From Desmodesmus armatus (Eukaryota > Chlorophyta > Chlorophyceae > Sphaeropleales > Scenedesmaceae), in assembly GCA_007449985.2 (NCBI GenBank), contig VIIQ02000233.1:57501-121500 (forward strand): a stretch of DNA of 64,000 nucleotides, read 5' to 3'. The notes beneath the pieces were generated by a model. The model did not search any database. It saw nothing but the letters and a program-made list of their open reading frames with translations, and had not been told where the DNA came from. How positions within the stretch are numbered: the first letter of the stretch is position 1; every line of letters starts with the position of its first letter. This document shows positions 10,557 to 21,329 of the stretch, in pieces. The translations under genes and the position numbers were made by a program.

Positions 10557-10839
10557 GGGTAGCGTTTTTTTAAAACCGGTACACCGTGTTTCTTTGAGGG
10601 GGGGGGGGTGAGCAAGGAGCGGAATCAGTCTGGAGGCAGCTGAGGGGGGTGGGGGTGGGGGTGGGGGTAGCACCTGAGATCTGGCCAGTCTGCAGGCAAA
10701 ACGTGCTGAAAGGGGGGGGGGGGGCAAGGAGCACTTGCCGTGAAAACCAGGGCCCCCCGGGGGGGGGGGGGGGGGGGGGGAGCAACTCCACCCGTGACCC
10801 AAGGAAACATGGTGTTCCGGTTTCAAAAAAACGCTACCC
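10557..10839. mobile_element. MITE with 37-bp terminal inverted repeats and TAA target duplication
   Basis: The left end is GGGTAGCGTTTTTTTAAAAC then CGGTACACCGTG. The right end is the reverse complement with only a few mismatches, ending in CGCTACCC. TAA flanks both sides (10554-10556 and 10840-10842). A 283-bp non-coding element with GGG-starting inverted repeats and a TAA duplication fits a PIF/Harbinger (Tourist-like) MITE. The interior holds three poly-G tracts. Related right ends occur at 15722-15755 and 36740-36763. Confidence 0.85.
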
Positions 10840-11650
10840 TAAGACGGGTGACTTACCGGGGGTGAGTCAACATGCGGTGTTTATCAATCACTAACCTTGG
10901 TCTTGGGTATGTTTGAACATGTGCGCGCAGGGCGCTTAGACCCGGAACTCACGCTTTTGTGAGCTGCCCAGATGCAAAGCTTGCCTAGGGTCAGATCGCT
11001 GTTGTTGGCTCAGTAGGGATGTGATGGAGCCAGGGTTGCCGTGGGGCTGCCGTTTCACTGTTACAAAGTGAATATCACTCGTGAATACCAGTGGAATAAT
11101 CATGAAAATGTTCCTCCCACAACACACCTTGCCTATAGACATAGCTATGTGAAAAGGTGACAAGGGTGGTCTGCCAGTCACCGGCACTGAGTGCTGCGCC
11201 ACTGTTGCAGCAGCTAGTACACCCCCTAGAAGGGCCCTGACACTGCTGGCACCACTATAACAGAATTGGGGAGGGCCTACCTCATCAAGACAACCCACAC
11301 TCAGCCTTCAAGGCTGATAGCAGCCAGCTCGGGCCCCACCAGAAGTGATCTGCAGCAGCTGGTACTGACTGCTGTCGAGCATTTCCCTATTCCACTTTGA
11401 GAAATTATAGATGAGATATTATATATGAAAGACTGTTTTATATTTAGTGAGTTTGCTTCACCCCAACAACTTTGGAAAGGCACACCCCTGGCTGGAGCTG
11501 TAGCTGTTGTCGCTGGCAGTTCACTCGATGTAATTGGATGCCCAAGATGTGCATTCAATCGCATTTCATTCCAAATGCAAATTGCATCCATTTGGTCCAA
11601 CTCTCCAGTGATATCAGCTGCACGCCCATGTTTCAACACCCCCCGGGTTA

Positions 11651-11688
<38 letters not shown>

Positions 11689-12499
11689 CTGCACGACCCG
11701 AAGAAACGGGCGCAATGACAACCACCCGCACACGGGGAGAGAGGGACCCCCCCCCCCGAGGCTTTTCAAATCTGGCCGTTTTGGGCATAGCCCTTGCAGG
11801 ACAAGTGGCACAATTTTGTCGGAGACACTGTCATCTGCAGTCAGCAAGGCAGCGGCGCTTACGGCCTGCGTATCAAACTCCAATGGCAATTACTTTGCAG
11901 TGCCACAATCCTTGCAGTGTTTGCATGTCACTGTCAGCTGTTGCCTTGCTGGCTGCAGCTAATTCGCCATGTTGATATAACGTGCATGTGCACAACAAGC
12001 TGCTCTGGCGACGGATGTCGCTGTCTAGTGCTGCGCCAATGCAACCGCGACCAAGCTGCCTTGCAAGCTCTTTCAGGACGAGTGCCATTTCAGAGTTTCC
12101 ATATCACTGTCTGTCGCTGCCTTGTTGGCTGCAGTTGGCTCGCACAACGTGTATCCGCTGCGTTGGCAATGAATGTTGCTGACTGAACCTACGCCAACCT
12201 CATAACATCCAAACCTTGACATCACCTTGAAGGTGCCGTGGCCATCACCTGCAGCACCGCCATTATCGAATGTTATGGCGCTTGTCCATTTGCACCAATC
12301 GCGTTCTACTATCACTATGCATATGTACCCAATGCAATACTGTGCTGACCACAACAGTTTGTTGCCACGTCGGACTGCAAGGCCCCGTGCAAGCACACGA
12401 CTACAGCCATGTTTTCAGTGTAATTAACATCTCACGAGGATGCATTGTGCGTCTGGCTGCTGGATTGCGATTCTAAGGGCGCGGTCAACGATGCTCGCG
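10840..12499. other. No gene supported; poly-C tract and a diverged direct repeat
   Basis: The stretch holds a poly-C run at 11653-11687 and a diverged duplication of about 55 bases (near 11915-11970 and 12090-12145, both containing GTCACTGT...GCTGCCTTG.TGGCTGCAG). Short frames show no conserved peptide. The right-hand part may be promoter and 5' untranslated sequence of the GT18 gene. Confidence 0.4.
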
Positions 12500-12576
12500 G
12501 TGAGTGACTTGCATAATTCACAGTTCCACTGTGCTGATTCAACTGGATACCGACTTATGATTGCGTTTCTTTGCAG
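12500..12576 (+). other. Candidate 77-base intron in the 5' leader of the GT18 gene
   Basis: A strong donor (GCG|GTGAGTG) at 12500 and a strong acceptor (TTTCTTTGCAG|AGAGG) at 12576 enclose 77 bases upstream of the first good ATG at 12925. No convincing coding frame crosses it, so a 5' untranslated intron is the simplest reading. Confidence 0.4.
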
Positions 12577-12776
12577 AGAGGCTGGCGCTGTGCTTGTTTT
12601 GTGCAAACTCGTTGACCGCTCCGATTTGCTGCTGTCTTCATTTCCTCCTCTGTCCTCCGCTGTGCGTTTCGAACAATATGAGGCTTTGTTAGCATCTTTA
12701 AGCCTGAATCTGTCGCTGGTCGTGTGTATTTTCTCTCATTCTAACAGTTAAAAGAGCCTATTGCAGCACCGGTAAT

Positions 12777-12799
12777 CCCGGAACTCTTCGAGTTCCGGG
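12777..12799 (+). promoter_or_regulatory. Perfect 10-bp hairpin in the probable 5' leader of the GT18 gene
   Basis: CCCGGAACTC, a TTC loop, then GAGTTCCGGG form a perfect stem 126 bases upstream of the ATG at 12925. A stable stem in a leader could affect translation; no such role is shown. Confidence 0.45.
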
Positions 12800-12924
12800 T
12801 ACAAGCATTTTCGGAACTACTTTGTTCCTGCAGCCCTGTATTCCTCTGTTCTTCGTACTCCACCGGAGTACCACCGCTCCTGCACTCCCAGTGCTCACCC
12901 TTGCACACACGACGCAAAACTACG

Positions 12925-15900
12925 ATGGGGCTGTATCGGGCTGGTATTAGGAAGCAGATTTTGCTCGCGGGACGCAGTCGGACCCTTGCATCGTGCATCC
13001 TTGCGGTTGCCTTTATTTGGACAGTCAGAATGGCCCTTGCTCCTGCATCATCGACTGTGCGCCCTCAGTCTGCGGTCCAGATTGCCCCTGTTGTGTCAAA
13101 GTTCTCATTATGTGGCAGCCTATCCCTGGAAGCTGTGGAGCAACTCATCCCCGCTGATATGCTGTATTTCCATAGGCGATGGCAGCAAAGCAAACATGAC
13201 TGGGCTCTGGCTGTGACATGGCTGAAGCGACAGGTCAGTATAGTCTGATATTGGCCTGATCATAAACGCAAACATGAAGGATGTCAACATGGTTTCACAA
13301 CAAACAAAACACGGGACTACCAAAGAACAATGCTGTACAGCAGCATCACCTGTCCGGCACAGCCAGGGGGGTGGTTGCCAAGGTGACATGTGCTGTAGCT
13401 CAGTACACTACATGTCATGAAAAATCAGTTTGTATATTGTGTTAGGTGCGATGTTTTTGAACGTTTTAGGGGCACCTGGGCTTGTCTGACTATATTGCAC
13501 ACAGTGTGTGTGTGTCGGGGGGGGGGGGGGGGGCAAGAGAGTCCCAGGTATCATCACCGAAATCTTCAAATTCATCATCCAAGATCAAGTTACACGTGCC
13601 TGGCAGGTTCGGCAAAAGCCTATATACCTAGGTGCAGCAGCACTACCAGACAAAACTGGTAAAGCTTTGCAGCCTCCCGCAGCCTGGGCTGGTTGTGGCC
13701 GTAGACAGCACATGCATCAACAACACGAGACTGACTGTCATGCCGACATGTGAAGTGTTTTAAGGATCCAGCCTAAAGAAGGGCAGGTCGTATCGCACTA
13801 GCCGAGCTATTGGCATTGCTGGAGGGCACCTATTGCCCAAAACAACAGACAACTACACGTTGCTCACCACCCCTGCTGCTGAGGGAGGGGATCAGTTGAA
13901 AGTGACACAGGGGTTTTTCTAGTAGGGGGGAGGGCTAGGGGCATTCCGGTTCAAGAGCATGCCCCCAGGGCTGGGGGCATTGGGCCTTGCAGGGAGCCTG
14001 CTGTCAAGCCTGCAATATGCCTTGAAATCAGGGCAGTTTGGGCCTCGGGAGGGGGGGGGGGCATGGGGCATTTCTCAGCCTGAGCCTCCCAGTCAATGCC
14101 CCTAGGGGTGGGGGCATTTTCGGAGCATGACAGAAAAAGTCCCTGTGTCACCACTGCCAAATAATACCTACCCTGAGCAGGGGGGAGGGGGATAAACTTG
14201 GGGACACCATCCTGAGAAAGTTCAAACATGCCCAGACACCCCCCACCCCCCACCCTCGCCCCATAAAGCTGCATTTCAGGGCGCCACGATGGTTGAGATA
14301 TTTGTATGTAAAATAGTTCCTACACCCTCAGAACCGCGCTCCAAGCTCCCCTGAGGCCTGTTTTCTGAACAGTGATCTCAAGATACAATTAGTGGTGCTT
14401 TGCTTCCCAAATAGGCCCCAGAGTGCTCAACAGCATTGTAAAGAATTCTGTATGGTGCCATAACACATTGACATGACTTTGCACTGCTGTACATGAAGCC
14501 CAACCAACATACAGGGCCACTGCCCCAAACCGCCAGCCAAGTACCGCTGTGCTGCTGCCTTTCTCAGCCTGGCGGTTGCTTAAAGTGTATTGCGAGGCTA
14601 CACAAAGGCTTGCAATTGATGGTATCTGATGTAGGCTTCAAAATTAGCAGCTTACGAGGTCAAATGGGCTGCAAACAGAAAAGTTACTGAACCCTGTGAA
14701 GAAAGTTGAAATGGCCCCAGACACCCCCCCCCCTGAGTCAGCCAGGGCAGACCAGTATGAACAGCCAGACCCAGGCAATGTGCCAGCGCTGTTCAGGGAG
14801 GATCATCCTCGCTACCTGCTGTTCAAGGTGCAACATCTTTTGGGCTCTTGACTGTGTCCTTGGGCAAGTATGCTGGGCCATCCAAGAAACGGTACATCCC
14901 AGTCTGAGCCTCAGACTGTAGCTTCCCTCTGGAAGCACGCCGGAATACCATGATTAGGGATTATTGAGAGACAAATTAATTAAGTATTTGCGGAAATTCT
15001 TCTCCTTGAAATTGCTAGCAGACACACAATCTACATCACTCTGGCATGCAAGCAAGATTACATGCTGCTCACTGGCACACTGTGATGGTGGTCGACCTCT
15101 GTGACCGGCTGCCTGATCTGCAACAGCAGCCTGCCTGCAGCAGCAGCTGGCTCTTGCACACAAGGGTGCACTGCAGCCATTGCAGCATGATCCCAAATAC
15201 TATAAACAAAGTCAGTGTGCAGCTAGTTCAAAACCACACTGGCATCAGCTGCTGTTCCTTGGCACTTCCACTCCTACTGCTCCATCGCTGTCCTGCTGCT
15301 GCCTTCGGGCAACCCAGCGACGTGCACAAAGGTCACAAAACCAGCTTGACTGCAACATGAAATAGATCCTCTGCAGCCAATTTGGCCGTTGCTGCTCGGC
15401 TGTTGGCTGTCAGACATCGCCACAGCACCGCGCAGCGCGTGCAAGTGGGGCAGGTCGGGGGCTAGGCTTGCCAAAATTAATTAATTAGCATCGTCGCCAG
15501 CGTGCTTAATGTCTGGACGTGCCTAATATTTCAGAGATCGGCGCATCTCGATGGCGCACTGCTGGTCCATCGCACTGTGTGCCTGGCATGAGTCTGGGCT
15601 GATAATGATGCCAAGCGGCAGCTTCAACATGACGAAGACCCCCCCCCCCCCCCCCCCGGAGCAAAACAACATGCGTAGGATCTAAGCACCCGCCGGGGGG
15701 GGGGGGGGTCTGAGACAAATCAACAGGGTGTATCAGGTTCAAAAGAACGCTACCCTTGCAATATTGGAGTTGGTCAGAGCAGAATGGATGGATTTGCTAA
15801 TGGACAGGGTAGTTGGCGACTTGTGCACAGGGTGGGGCCCAGGAGGGAGTAGCACAGGATGGGGTGGGAAGCAATGGAAAAATAACGTTGGGAACATCGT

Positions 15901-17380
15901 CGCTGTGGCAGTGAGGGGAGGATGGAGGGAGGACTGCCACAGTGATGAAGGTTGGTGGGGCGGATGAACAATGTGTTCAGGTCTTTGGCAACATGAGCCT
16001 TGGCATGATGTCACGAGTTACATGCCGGACCAGGCCGGACCTATATTTGATGAAATTGTGTGATAGCTCTTGCTGTGATCATGTGGTGTCATATTTGTCT
16101 TGTGGTCCTCCCAACACCTTCAACACTTCCTTCGTTCGGCCAGAAATGCATTCTGTTGTTGCCACAGTATAACCCCACACACTCTCTCTGAAGTCTACAT
16201 CTACAGGCGGCCAGTTTTCCAGTGTCGGTGCCGCTTTGTTGGTCATGCTTGTGGTTGCTTCGTGCAGTATCCCGACATCAGAGCCCAAGTGTGTGATGGG
16301 CACCCACAGAGGCTCAAAGTGCTTTTATACTTTGGTGCATATCTCCACTGGGGCATGACTGGGATGGACGGTGCACCACAGGGAGAGCAAATTCAATGGC
16401 ATGACTTGTACATATCAATGTTGCTGATGGGCTACAACCCAACTTTGGAGCAGAGACAGCGGCAGCTGACAGCTGGATTTTTGGATGCTTTTGATGTCAT
16501 CATCACAGACTACGCTGGAGTGAACGAAGCAATGGGCCCAGCTTCTCTTGACAAGCATCGATGCAAGCTGCGTGTGCTTGATGCATTTGGGACTGATGCA
16601 GGACCCAACATGCGCGATGGACAGGGCTTTTGCTGCCTGCAGCTTCCTAGCTTGTCGCAATTCTGGACATTTTCCCCAAAATTTTCGCCTGGAAACTCTT
16701 TTTTGGGATACCGCGTGGAATCATTCCGCCAGCGGCATGTGTATGACGGAACAGCGGCTCCTGCCAGAAAATTGCAAGTGCTGTTGTATGGCAAGGAGTT
16801 TAAATTCTTCACTCAGGATTTGGATTACGTCAGGCAGCTAAGTGGTTTTGCCCACACGCATGCAACGATACAGGGGGTGCCTCGAGGCGCGTTGGAAGGT
16901 GTTCAAAACCATGGTGTTCTGGCACCGGATGAATTCCAATCCCTTATGCAGGAAACATTTGCATATGCTGGGTTTGCCGTGATGTTGGGGCCTGCAGCCA
17001 TCGAGGCCCTCTCAAATGGGATGATATTTCTCAATTACGCCTATGTGCCACCCAAGAACATGAGCACCGATTATGGCAAACCAACTACGCAGTTGTGGAC
17101 AAGTCAATTTCCATTTTTGGAGCACGAGGCCACTCATGCCATCACAGTTAACCCGAAGGACGCGAGGGATGTCAAATTGAAGTTGGGCCAGTTGCGGCAT
17201 ACATACGAGGAGTGGTGGGTGAAGGCACAGTACAGCCGCCTGCCTGCAAACGCCATCATGGGTGATGTTGTCTTTTTGGGATTGACGCATGGGCACAGGT
17301 CAGGGTATGTACCCTACGAGTATACAACTGTGGCTATGCTGCTGCGTGTTGATAAGCTCTTGAGAGGCAATGTCTGCTGA
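12925..17380 (+). CDS. GT18 / MGAT5-like N-acetylglucosaminyltransferase, type II membrane protein
   Basis: Members of this family (animal GnT-V) add a beta-1,6-GlcNAc branch to N-glycans in the Golgi. Exon 1 (12925-13233, 103 codons, phase 0) starts at an ATG with A at -3 and G at +4 and has one hydrophobic anchor at residues 24-42. The large exon (16268-17380, 370 codons, uninterrupted) matches GT18 landmarks in order: G-E-Q-I-Q-W-H-D-L, D-V-I-I-T-D-Y-A-G, D-A-F-G-T-D, Q-F-W-T-F-S-P, N-S-F-L-G-Y-R-V-E, V-L-L-Y-G-K, V-Q-N-H-G-V-L, I-E-A-L-S-N-G-M-I-F-L-N, P-P-K-N, D-Y-G-K-P-T, T-S-Q-F-P-F and Y-V-P-Y-E-Y-T. Phases of the two exons agree, but the 3-kb intron could hide a small exon, and a frame continues back to 16212. 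The family assignment is firm; acceptor and product are inferred. GT18 enzymes are best known from animals. Confidence 0.85.
13883..14173. mobile_element. Degraded GGGTAGGG-TIR element (family of 53923-54190)
   Basis: It begins near GGGAGGGGATCAGTTGAAAG and TGACACAG, carries the family's GGGGGGAGGGC...GGGGCATT interior, and ends in CCTGTGTCAC...ATACCTACCC. It is about 290 bp with both ends diverged. Confidence 0.6.
15640..15755. mobile_element. Partial GGGTAGCG-family MITE, right end only
   Basis: AACAGGGTGTATCAGGTTCA then AAAGAACGCTACCC matches the right terminus of the complete element at 10557-10839. A poly-C and a poly-G tract precede it. No matching left terminus was found. Confidence 0.5.
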
Positions 17381-17534
17381 TTTTACAGATGCTGGTGGGC
17401 TGAGCACCATTGTTGGTGAGCTCTGTCAGGACACATCAGCAAGGACAAGAGCGCTGGGCACCATGGTTGTTGTCAAATCACCCACTCTGCTGATCACACC
17501 ACGGTTGCTACAGGTGGGGTGACATTGGGTTGAC

Positions 17535-18245
17535 ATCCAGCACATGCACAGTGGTCTTTCTGCAGTTCTACACGGACATATGAAGTATTGTGGCAAGCAT
17601 ATGTATGGGCTTGCCCTGAAGGATAGATTGGTAGTGGCGGTGGCGAACACAGGTGCTCCTCCTGCCATGTCGTATGGCAGTATTGGATCCCAGGGACAGA
17701 CGGGTGGCAATCAACACATGCACAGTGGTCTCAACAGTTCTGCACGAACACCTGAAGTACTGTGGCAAGCATATGTATGGGCTGGCCCTGAAGGAGTGGT
17801 CGGTAGTGGTGGTGACGAACACAGATGCCAGTTCCGTCGTGTCACATGGCAGGAACGGAACTCAGGGACAGATGGGTGACATTTGCCTAGGCACCATTTG
17901 CCTAGGCAAATTGGGCATCTCAGCAGTTCTACACGACACCTGAAGCAATGTGGCAAGCATATGTATTTGCCTGCCCTGAAGGAGAGGTGGGTAGTGGCGA
18001 CGGCGAACACAGGTGCTCCTCCCGCCATGTCGCATGGCAGGATTGGAACCCAGGGACAATAGGGTGACATTCAACAGAGGCGAATGGGGAGTCCCAGCAG
18101 TTTCGCGCGGACACCTAAAGCATGGTGGCAAGCATATGTACCGGCTTGTCCTGATGGAGATGTTGGTGGTGGTGATGGCAAGCGCGATGCTCCTCCTGTC
18201 ATGTCACAGGGCAGGAACTGAACCAGGCAAATGGCAAAAGTATGC
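17535..18245 (+). repeat. Four tandem units of about 180 bp
   Basis: GTGGCAAGCATATGTATGGG-like segments recur near 17590, 17763, 17951 and 18130. Each is followed by a CCTGAAGGA...GGTAGTGG...GGCGAACACAG core and CCATGTCGCATGGCAG. Divergence is 10-25 percent. The third unit has an insertion with a duplicated CATTTGCCTAGGCA. No function is seen. Confidence 0.85.
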
Positions 18246-18613
18246 TTGTTGATGTGTTGTACTTGTGGTGTGAAGGAACGTTGTCAGAGGTTCGGCTAAG
18301 GCAGTAACGTTGGCAGCGTCGCAGTGACGACGTGTCATGTTGGCAGTCAGGTGGTGAGGTCCTCATCAGCTCAGCGAATTGGACCTGCAAGGTGGGCCCC
18401 ACCATGGCATACACATACAGCGGTCAGCAACAGCAATATGGTGTCCATGCTGTGGGTCAGCTACTAGTTGTGATACCAAGGCCCGGCTGCCTATTGGCCA
18501 TTCATTCATTCATGCATACCGTATGCCATACATGATGTGACACCTGTAGCGACAACACTTGCTGCTGTTGCTCCACCCTGGCAGCCTGCTTGCAATTATC
18601 TGTCTGCACTCAC

Positions 18614-18694
18614 CGGGTTTAGCGCTGCCCGCATCACAAACACCTGTGCAGCATTCATTATTCTTGGAGCAGGTCACGCCCTCCTCATAACAAC
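18614..18694 (-). CDS. Cystine-knot (knottin-like) repeat exon, copy 1
   Basis: This 81-base exon has a TGCAG acceptor and a CCG|GTGAGT donor on the minus strand, phase 1 at both ends. It encodes Cys residues spaced C-x6-C-x5-CC-x3-C, with the motif E-C-C-T-G-V-C-D, the signature of inhibitor-cystine-knot peptides. A sixth Cys would have to come from the following exon. Knottin scaffolds serve as protease inhibitors, defence peptides, toxins or extracellular repeat modules; the sequence does not say which. Symmetric phase and a near-identical second copy point to a multi-domain secreted or surface protein. The rest of the gene was not found. Confidence 0.6.
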
Positions 18695-18965
18695 CTGCAC
18701 CCAAAAACACCCAGCACCCTGATGTTCGTGTTCGCACAGATAGGGCTTCTTACCCACATGTGCAGTATTCGCTTGTCACTAGGAAGGCTTTTTAGCAAGC
18801 ACAATGTCAAACATGGCAAGGTAGATGAGGAGCACAGCAAGTGCCAACCCAGCTTGAGTGCTTGTTCGCTCAGTGACTGTGCCCAATTAGCATGTCGTCC
18901 CTGCTTGGAGCCATATTCCAACTCTGCTTCCACCTCTGCTGATGCAGTAAACTGTCAGGACTCAC

Positions 18966-19046
18966 CGCATTCCTTGCTGCTCGGATCACAAACACCTGTG
19001 CAGCATTCATTACTGGTGCCGCATCCGACGCCCTCATCACGGCAAC
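18966..19046 (-). CDS. Cystine-knot (knottin-like) repeat exon, copy 2
   Basis: It has the same 81-base length, the same phases and the same acceptor/donor arrangement as the exon at 18614-18694, and lies upstream of it on the minus strand. It has all six cysteines: C-x6-C-x5-CC-x3-C-x6-C, again with E-C-C-T-G-V-C-D. The flanking intron is also duplicated (compare 18845-18905 with 19060-19130, sharing CCAGCTT and TGACTGTGCCCAAT), so a unit of about 350 bp was copied. No start, signal peptide or stop exon could be identified. Confidence 0.6.
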
Positions 19047-19299
19047 CTGCACACGAACGTACGGCAAGTACTAATCCAGCTTCAAGCTGAGGGTGTGTTG
19101 ACTGTGCCCAATCAGTATGCCATGTGCCCGTGCTTGCAGCCAATTTCCAAGCTGACTACTTTGGCGACATGTCAGGTACGCACATCAACTGCACCAAGTC
19201 ATGTGGCTGTTTGTCGTATGACGGCCTGCTGTTTCAGGTCATCTGGAATACAGCCTGTTGAGCCTCAACAGTGTGCGCCACCAGACCATAGTTGCAACT

Positions 19300-19400
19300 A
19301 GCTTGGCACCCGTGGCATCATGCCACGGTCCCAAGGTTACATGGTGCCTGTGAATGAGCCCGCCTGCCCAACCCTGTTGCCATCCTCCTCTCCATGTTGT
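19300..19400 (+). repeat. Dispersed repeat end with GTGGCATCATGCCAC palindrome
   Basis: TAGCTTGGCACCCGTGGCAT, then CATGCCACGG, then GAGCCCGCCTGCCCAACCCT matches the terminal sequence of the element at 45474-46593, and in inverse orientation those at 46500-46593 and 52040-52133. Confidence 0.6.
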
Positions 19401-19474
19401 CATCCGCCTCTCCATGTTGACTGCTCCCAGGCCACCCAGAATCCCAGGCCACTCAGAGGGCACACCCCGGCACA

Positions 19475-19640
19475 CCCCCAAATCCGCACTTCGTCCCCCA
19501 GCTTGACCCGGCACACGCACACTCACCCATCCGCCCTCAAACAACAAACAGCACACACAAAAAAAACTTCCTGCACACTCCACCAAAAGTCAGGGGACCG
19601 AAATTCAGGGGACAACAAAAATCCGTTGTCGTCTATCTCC
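19475..19640 (-). repeat. Inverted copy of the 3425-3640 repeat
   Basis: The reverse complement reads GACAACGGATTTTTGTTGTC then CCCTGAATTTCGGTCCCCTG, and continues through the GTGAGTGTGCGTGTGCC stretch as in the 3.4-kb copy. A poly-C run follows at 19640-19654. Confidence 0.6.
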
Positions 19641-19679
19641 CCCCCCCCCCCCGGGTCTTAGGTTTGTGGTGGACCCCTT

Positions 19680-19815
19680 GGCAAACTCAGGGTAGGATTT
19701 AGTTGAAATAGACACAGGGAGTTCTTCTAGCAGGGGGGAGGGCTGGGGGCATTGCTCACAGCATGCCCTGGGGGGTGGGGCTTGGGGCATTTCCGAAATT
19801 ACTTCCGGTGTGCTT
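19680..19815 (+). mobile_element. Partial GGGTAGGG-family element, left half
   Basis: GGGTAGGATTTAGTTGAAAT, AGACACAGGGAGTTCTTCTA and GCAGGGGGGAGGGC match the left part of the complete element at 53923-54190, ending within GGGGCATTTCCGAAA. No right terminus was seen. Confidence 0.6.
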
Positions 19816-20078
19816 GGGCAGTTTTGGTGCCCTGACTTTTGGTCCCCCAGCCTTTCAGCGAGTGTGGGATTCCCCTGCCAATCCCCCCCTCCACCCTCAT
19901 GGTGTGCTGCCACACTGTCTGCTGAGGTTGAACTGAGGTTGAACTGCGAGGGCAGGGGTAAGGAGGGGGGGGGGGGGCTACCCCATTGGGATACATCTGC
20001 CAGGGATACATCTGCCAGGGATGAATTCCCCAAAATCAACCTGAACACACACAACGTTAGCCCGAGGCCTACTCATAC

Positions 20079-21310
20079 CATCCAAATCGGCTTGCCCACG
20101 TGCCCTTTCAACAGATGCTGAAGCTGCACGTGGGCTGGAACCGTCTGCCGCAGGGTGCTGCTCTGTGCCAAGTCCAGTTGTTGCTGCTGCTGCTGGTGGT
20201 GGGGCACTAGGGCGGGAACCAGCTCCCACAGTGTGCTGCTGTGTGGCACCTCCCCCTGCTGCTGCTGGTGGGGCATTAGGGCGGGAACCGGCTCCAATAG
20301 TGTGCTGCTGTTTGGCACCCCCTGCTGCTGCTGCTGCTGGTGGGGCACTAGGGCGGGAACCGGCTCCCACAGTGTGCTGCTGTGTGGCACCTCCCCCTGC
20401 TGCTGCTGGTGGGGCACTAGGGCGGGAGCCGGCTCCAATAGTGTGCTGCTGTGTGGCACCTCCCCCTGCTGCTGCTGGTGGGGCACTAGGGCGGGAACCG
20501 GCTCCCACAGTGTGCTGCTGTGTGGCACCTCCCCCTGCTGCCGCTGCTGCTGCTGCTGGTAAGGCGCTGGCAGGGAGATCGCCCGCTGCCTGTTGCCCCG
20601 TGCCACCCCCACCTGCTGCTGCTGCTGGTGCTGGTGCTGGGCTGGTGGGGCGCTGGCAGGGAGATCGCCCGCTGCCTGTTGCCCAGTGCCGCCCCCACCT
20701 GCTGCTGCTGCTGGTGCTGGTGGGGCGCTGGCAGGGAGATCGCCCGCTGCCTGTTGCCCAGTGCCGCCCCCACCTGCTGCTGCTGCTGGTGCTGGTGCTG
20801 GTGGGGCGCTGGCAGGGAGATCGCCCGCTGCCTGTTGCCCAGTGCCGCCCCCACCTGCTGCTGCTGCTGCTGCTGGTGGGGCGCTGGCAGGGAGATCGCC
20901 TGCTGCCTGTTGCCCAGTGCCACCCCCACCTGCTGCTGCTGCTGGTGCTGGTGCTGGTGGGGCGCTGGCAGGGAAATCACCCACTGCCTGTTGCCCCGTG
21001 CCAGACCCACCTGCTGCTGCTGCTGCTGGTGCTGCTGCTGCTGGGGCCTTGGGGTGGGCAGCAACAGCAGGCGCTGCAGCAGGTATTGACTTGCCACTTG
21101 CTGTCACAGCTTTTGCACGGAGGCGCACCAGCCAAGCAGCAGGTGGCGCAGGTGGCTCGTCTGGTGGCACAGCAGCAGCTGCATCTGCATGCTGTGAGGT
21201 GGCTCCTGCTGCTGCTGCTGCTGCAGCTGCCGCTGCTGCTGAGGAATGGGTCGCAGCAGCGGTATGTACTGCAGTCTCTTGCAACAGAGTTTGCTGGCCA
21301 GCATCGTTGC
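20079..21310 (-). CDS. Ala/Gln/Pro-rich repeat exon, function unknown
   Basis: A minus-strand acceptor (TTTGACGCAG|GCAACG) at 21310 and donor (TTGGATG|GTATGAG) at 20079 bound an exon of about 1.2 kb. It encodes a short poly-Ala start, then six or seven units of the type G-G-G-G-T-G-Q-Q-A-A-G-D-L-P-A-S-A-P-P-A and, downstream, five of the type G-G-G-A-T-Q-Q-H-T-V-G-A-G-S-R-P-S-A-P-P. The frame shifts between the two blocks around 20630-20645, where one unit has extra GCTG-like bases. Plus-strand frames are open too because of the repeats. I prefer the minus strand for its splice signals and mixed-composition ends. It is low-complexity and may be a disordered or cell-wall-type segment. Confidence 0.45.
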
Positions 21311-21329
21311 CTGCGTCAAACAGGTAACA

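Larger units (their letters stand above)
13234..16267 (+). other. Large intron of the GT18 gene carrying repeat debris
   Basis: The donor is CAG|GTCAGTA and the best acceptor is CTTCGTGCAG. The intron contains a degraded GGGTAGGG-family element at 13883-14173, the right end of a GGGTAGCG-family MITE at 15722-15755 next to long C and G tracts (15640-15710), and otherwise unremarkable sequence. A frame at 13508-13753 looks peptide-like, but I could not attach it to the gene or to a known family. Confidence 0.6.

Noticed and set aside
13508..13753. Exon of the GT18 gene inside its large intron
   Set aside because: The frame has no good acceptor (poly-G precedes it), no donor, and no resemblance to the GT18 stem or catalytic region.
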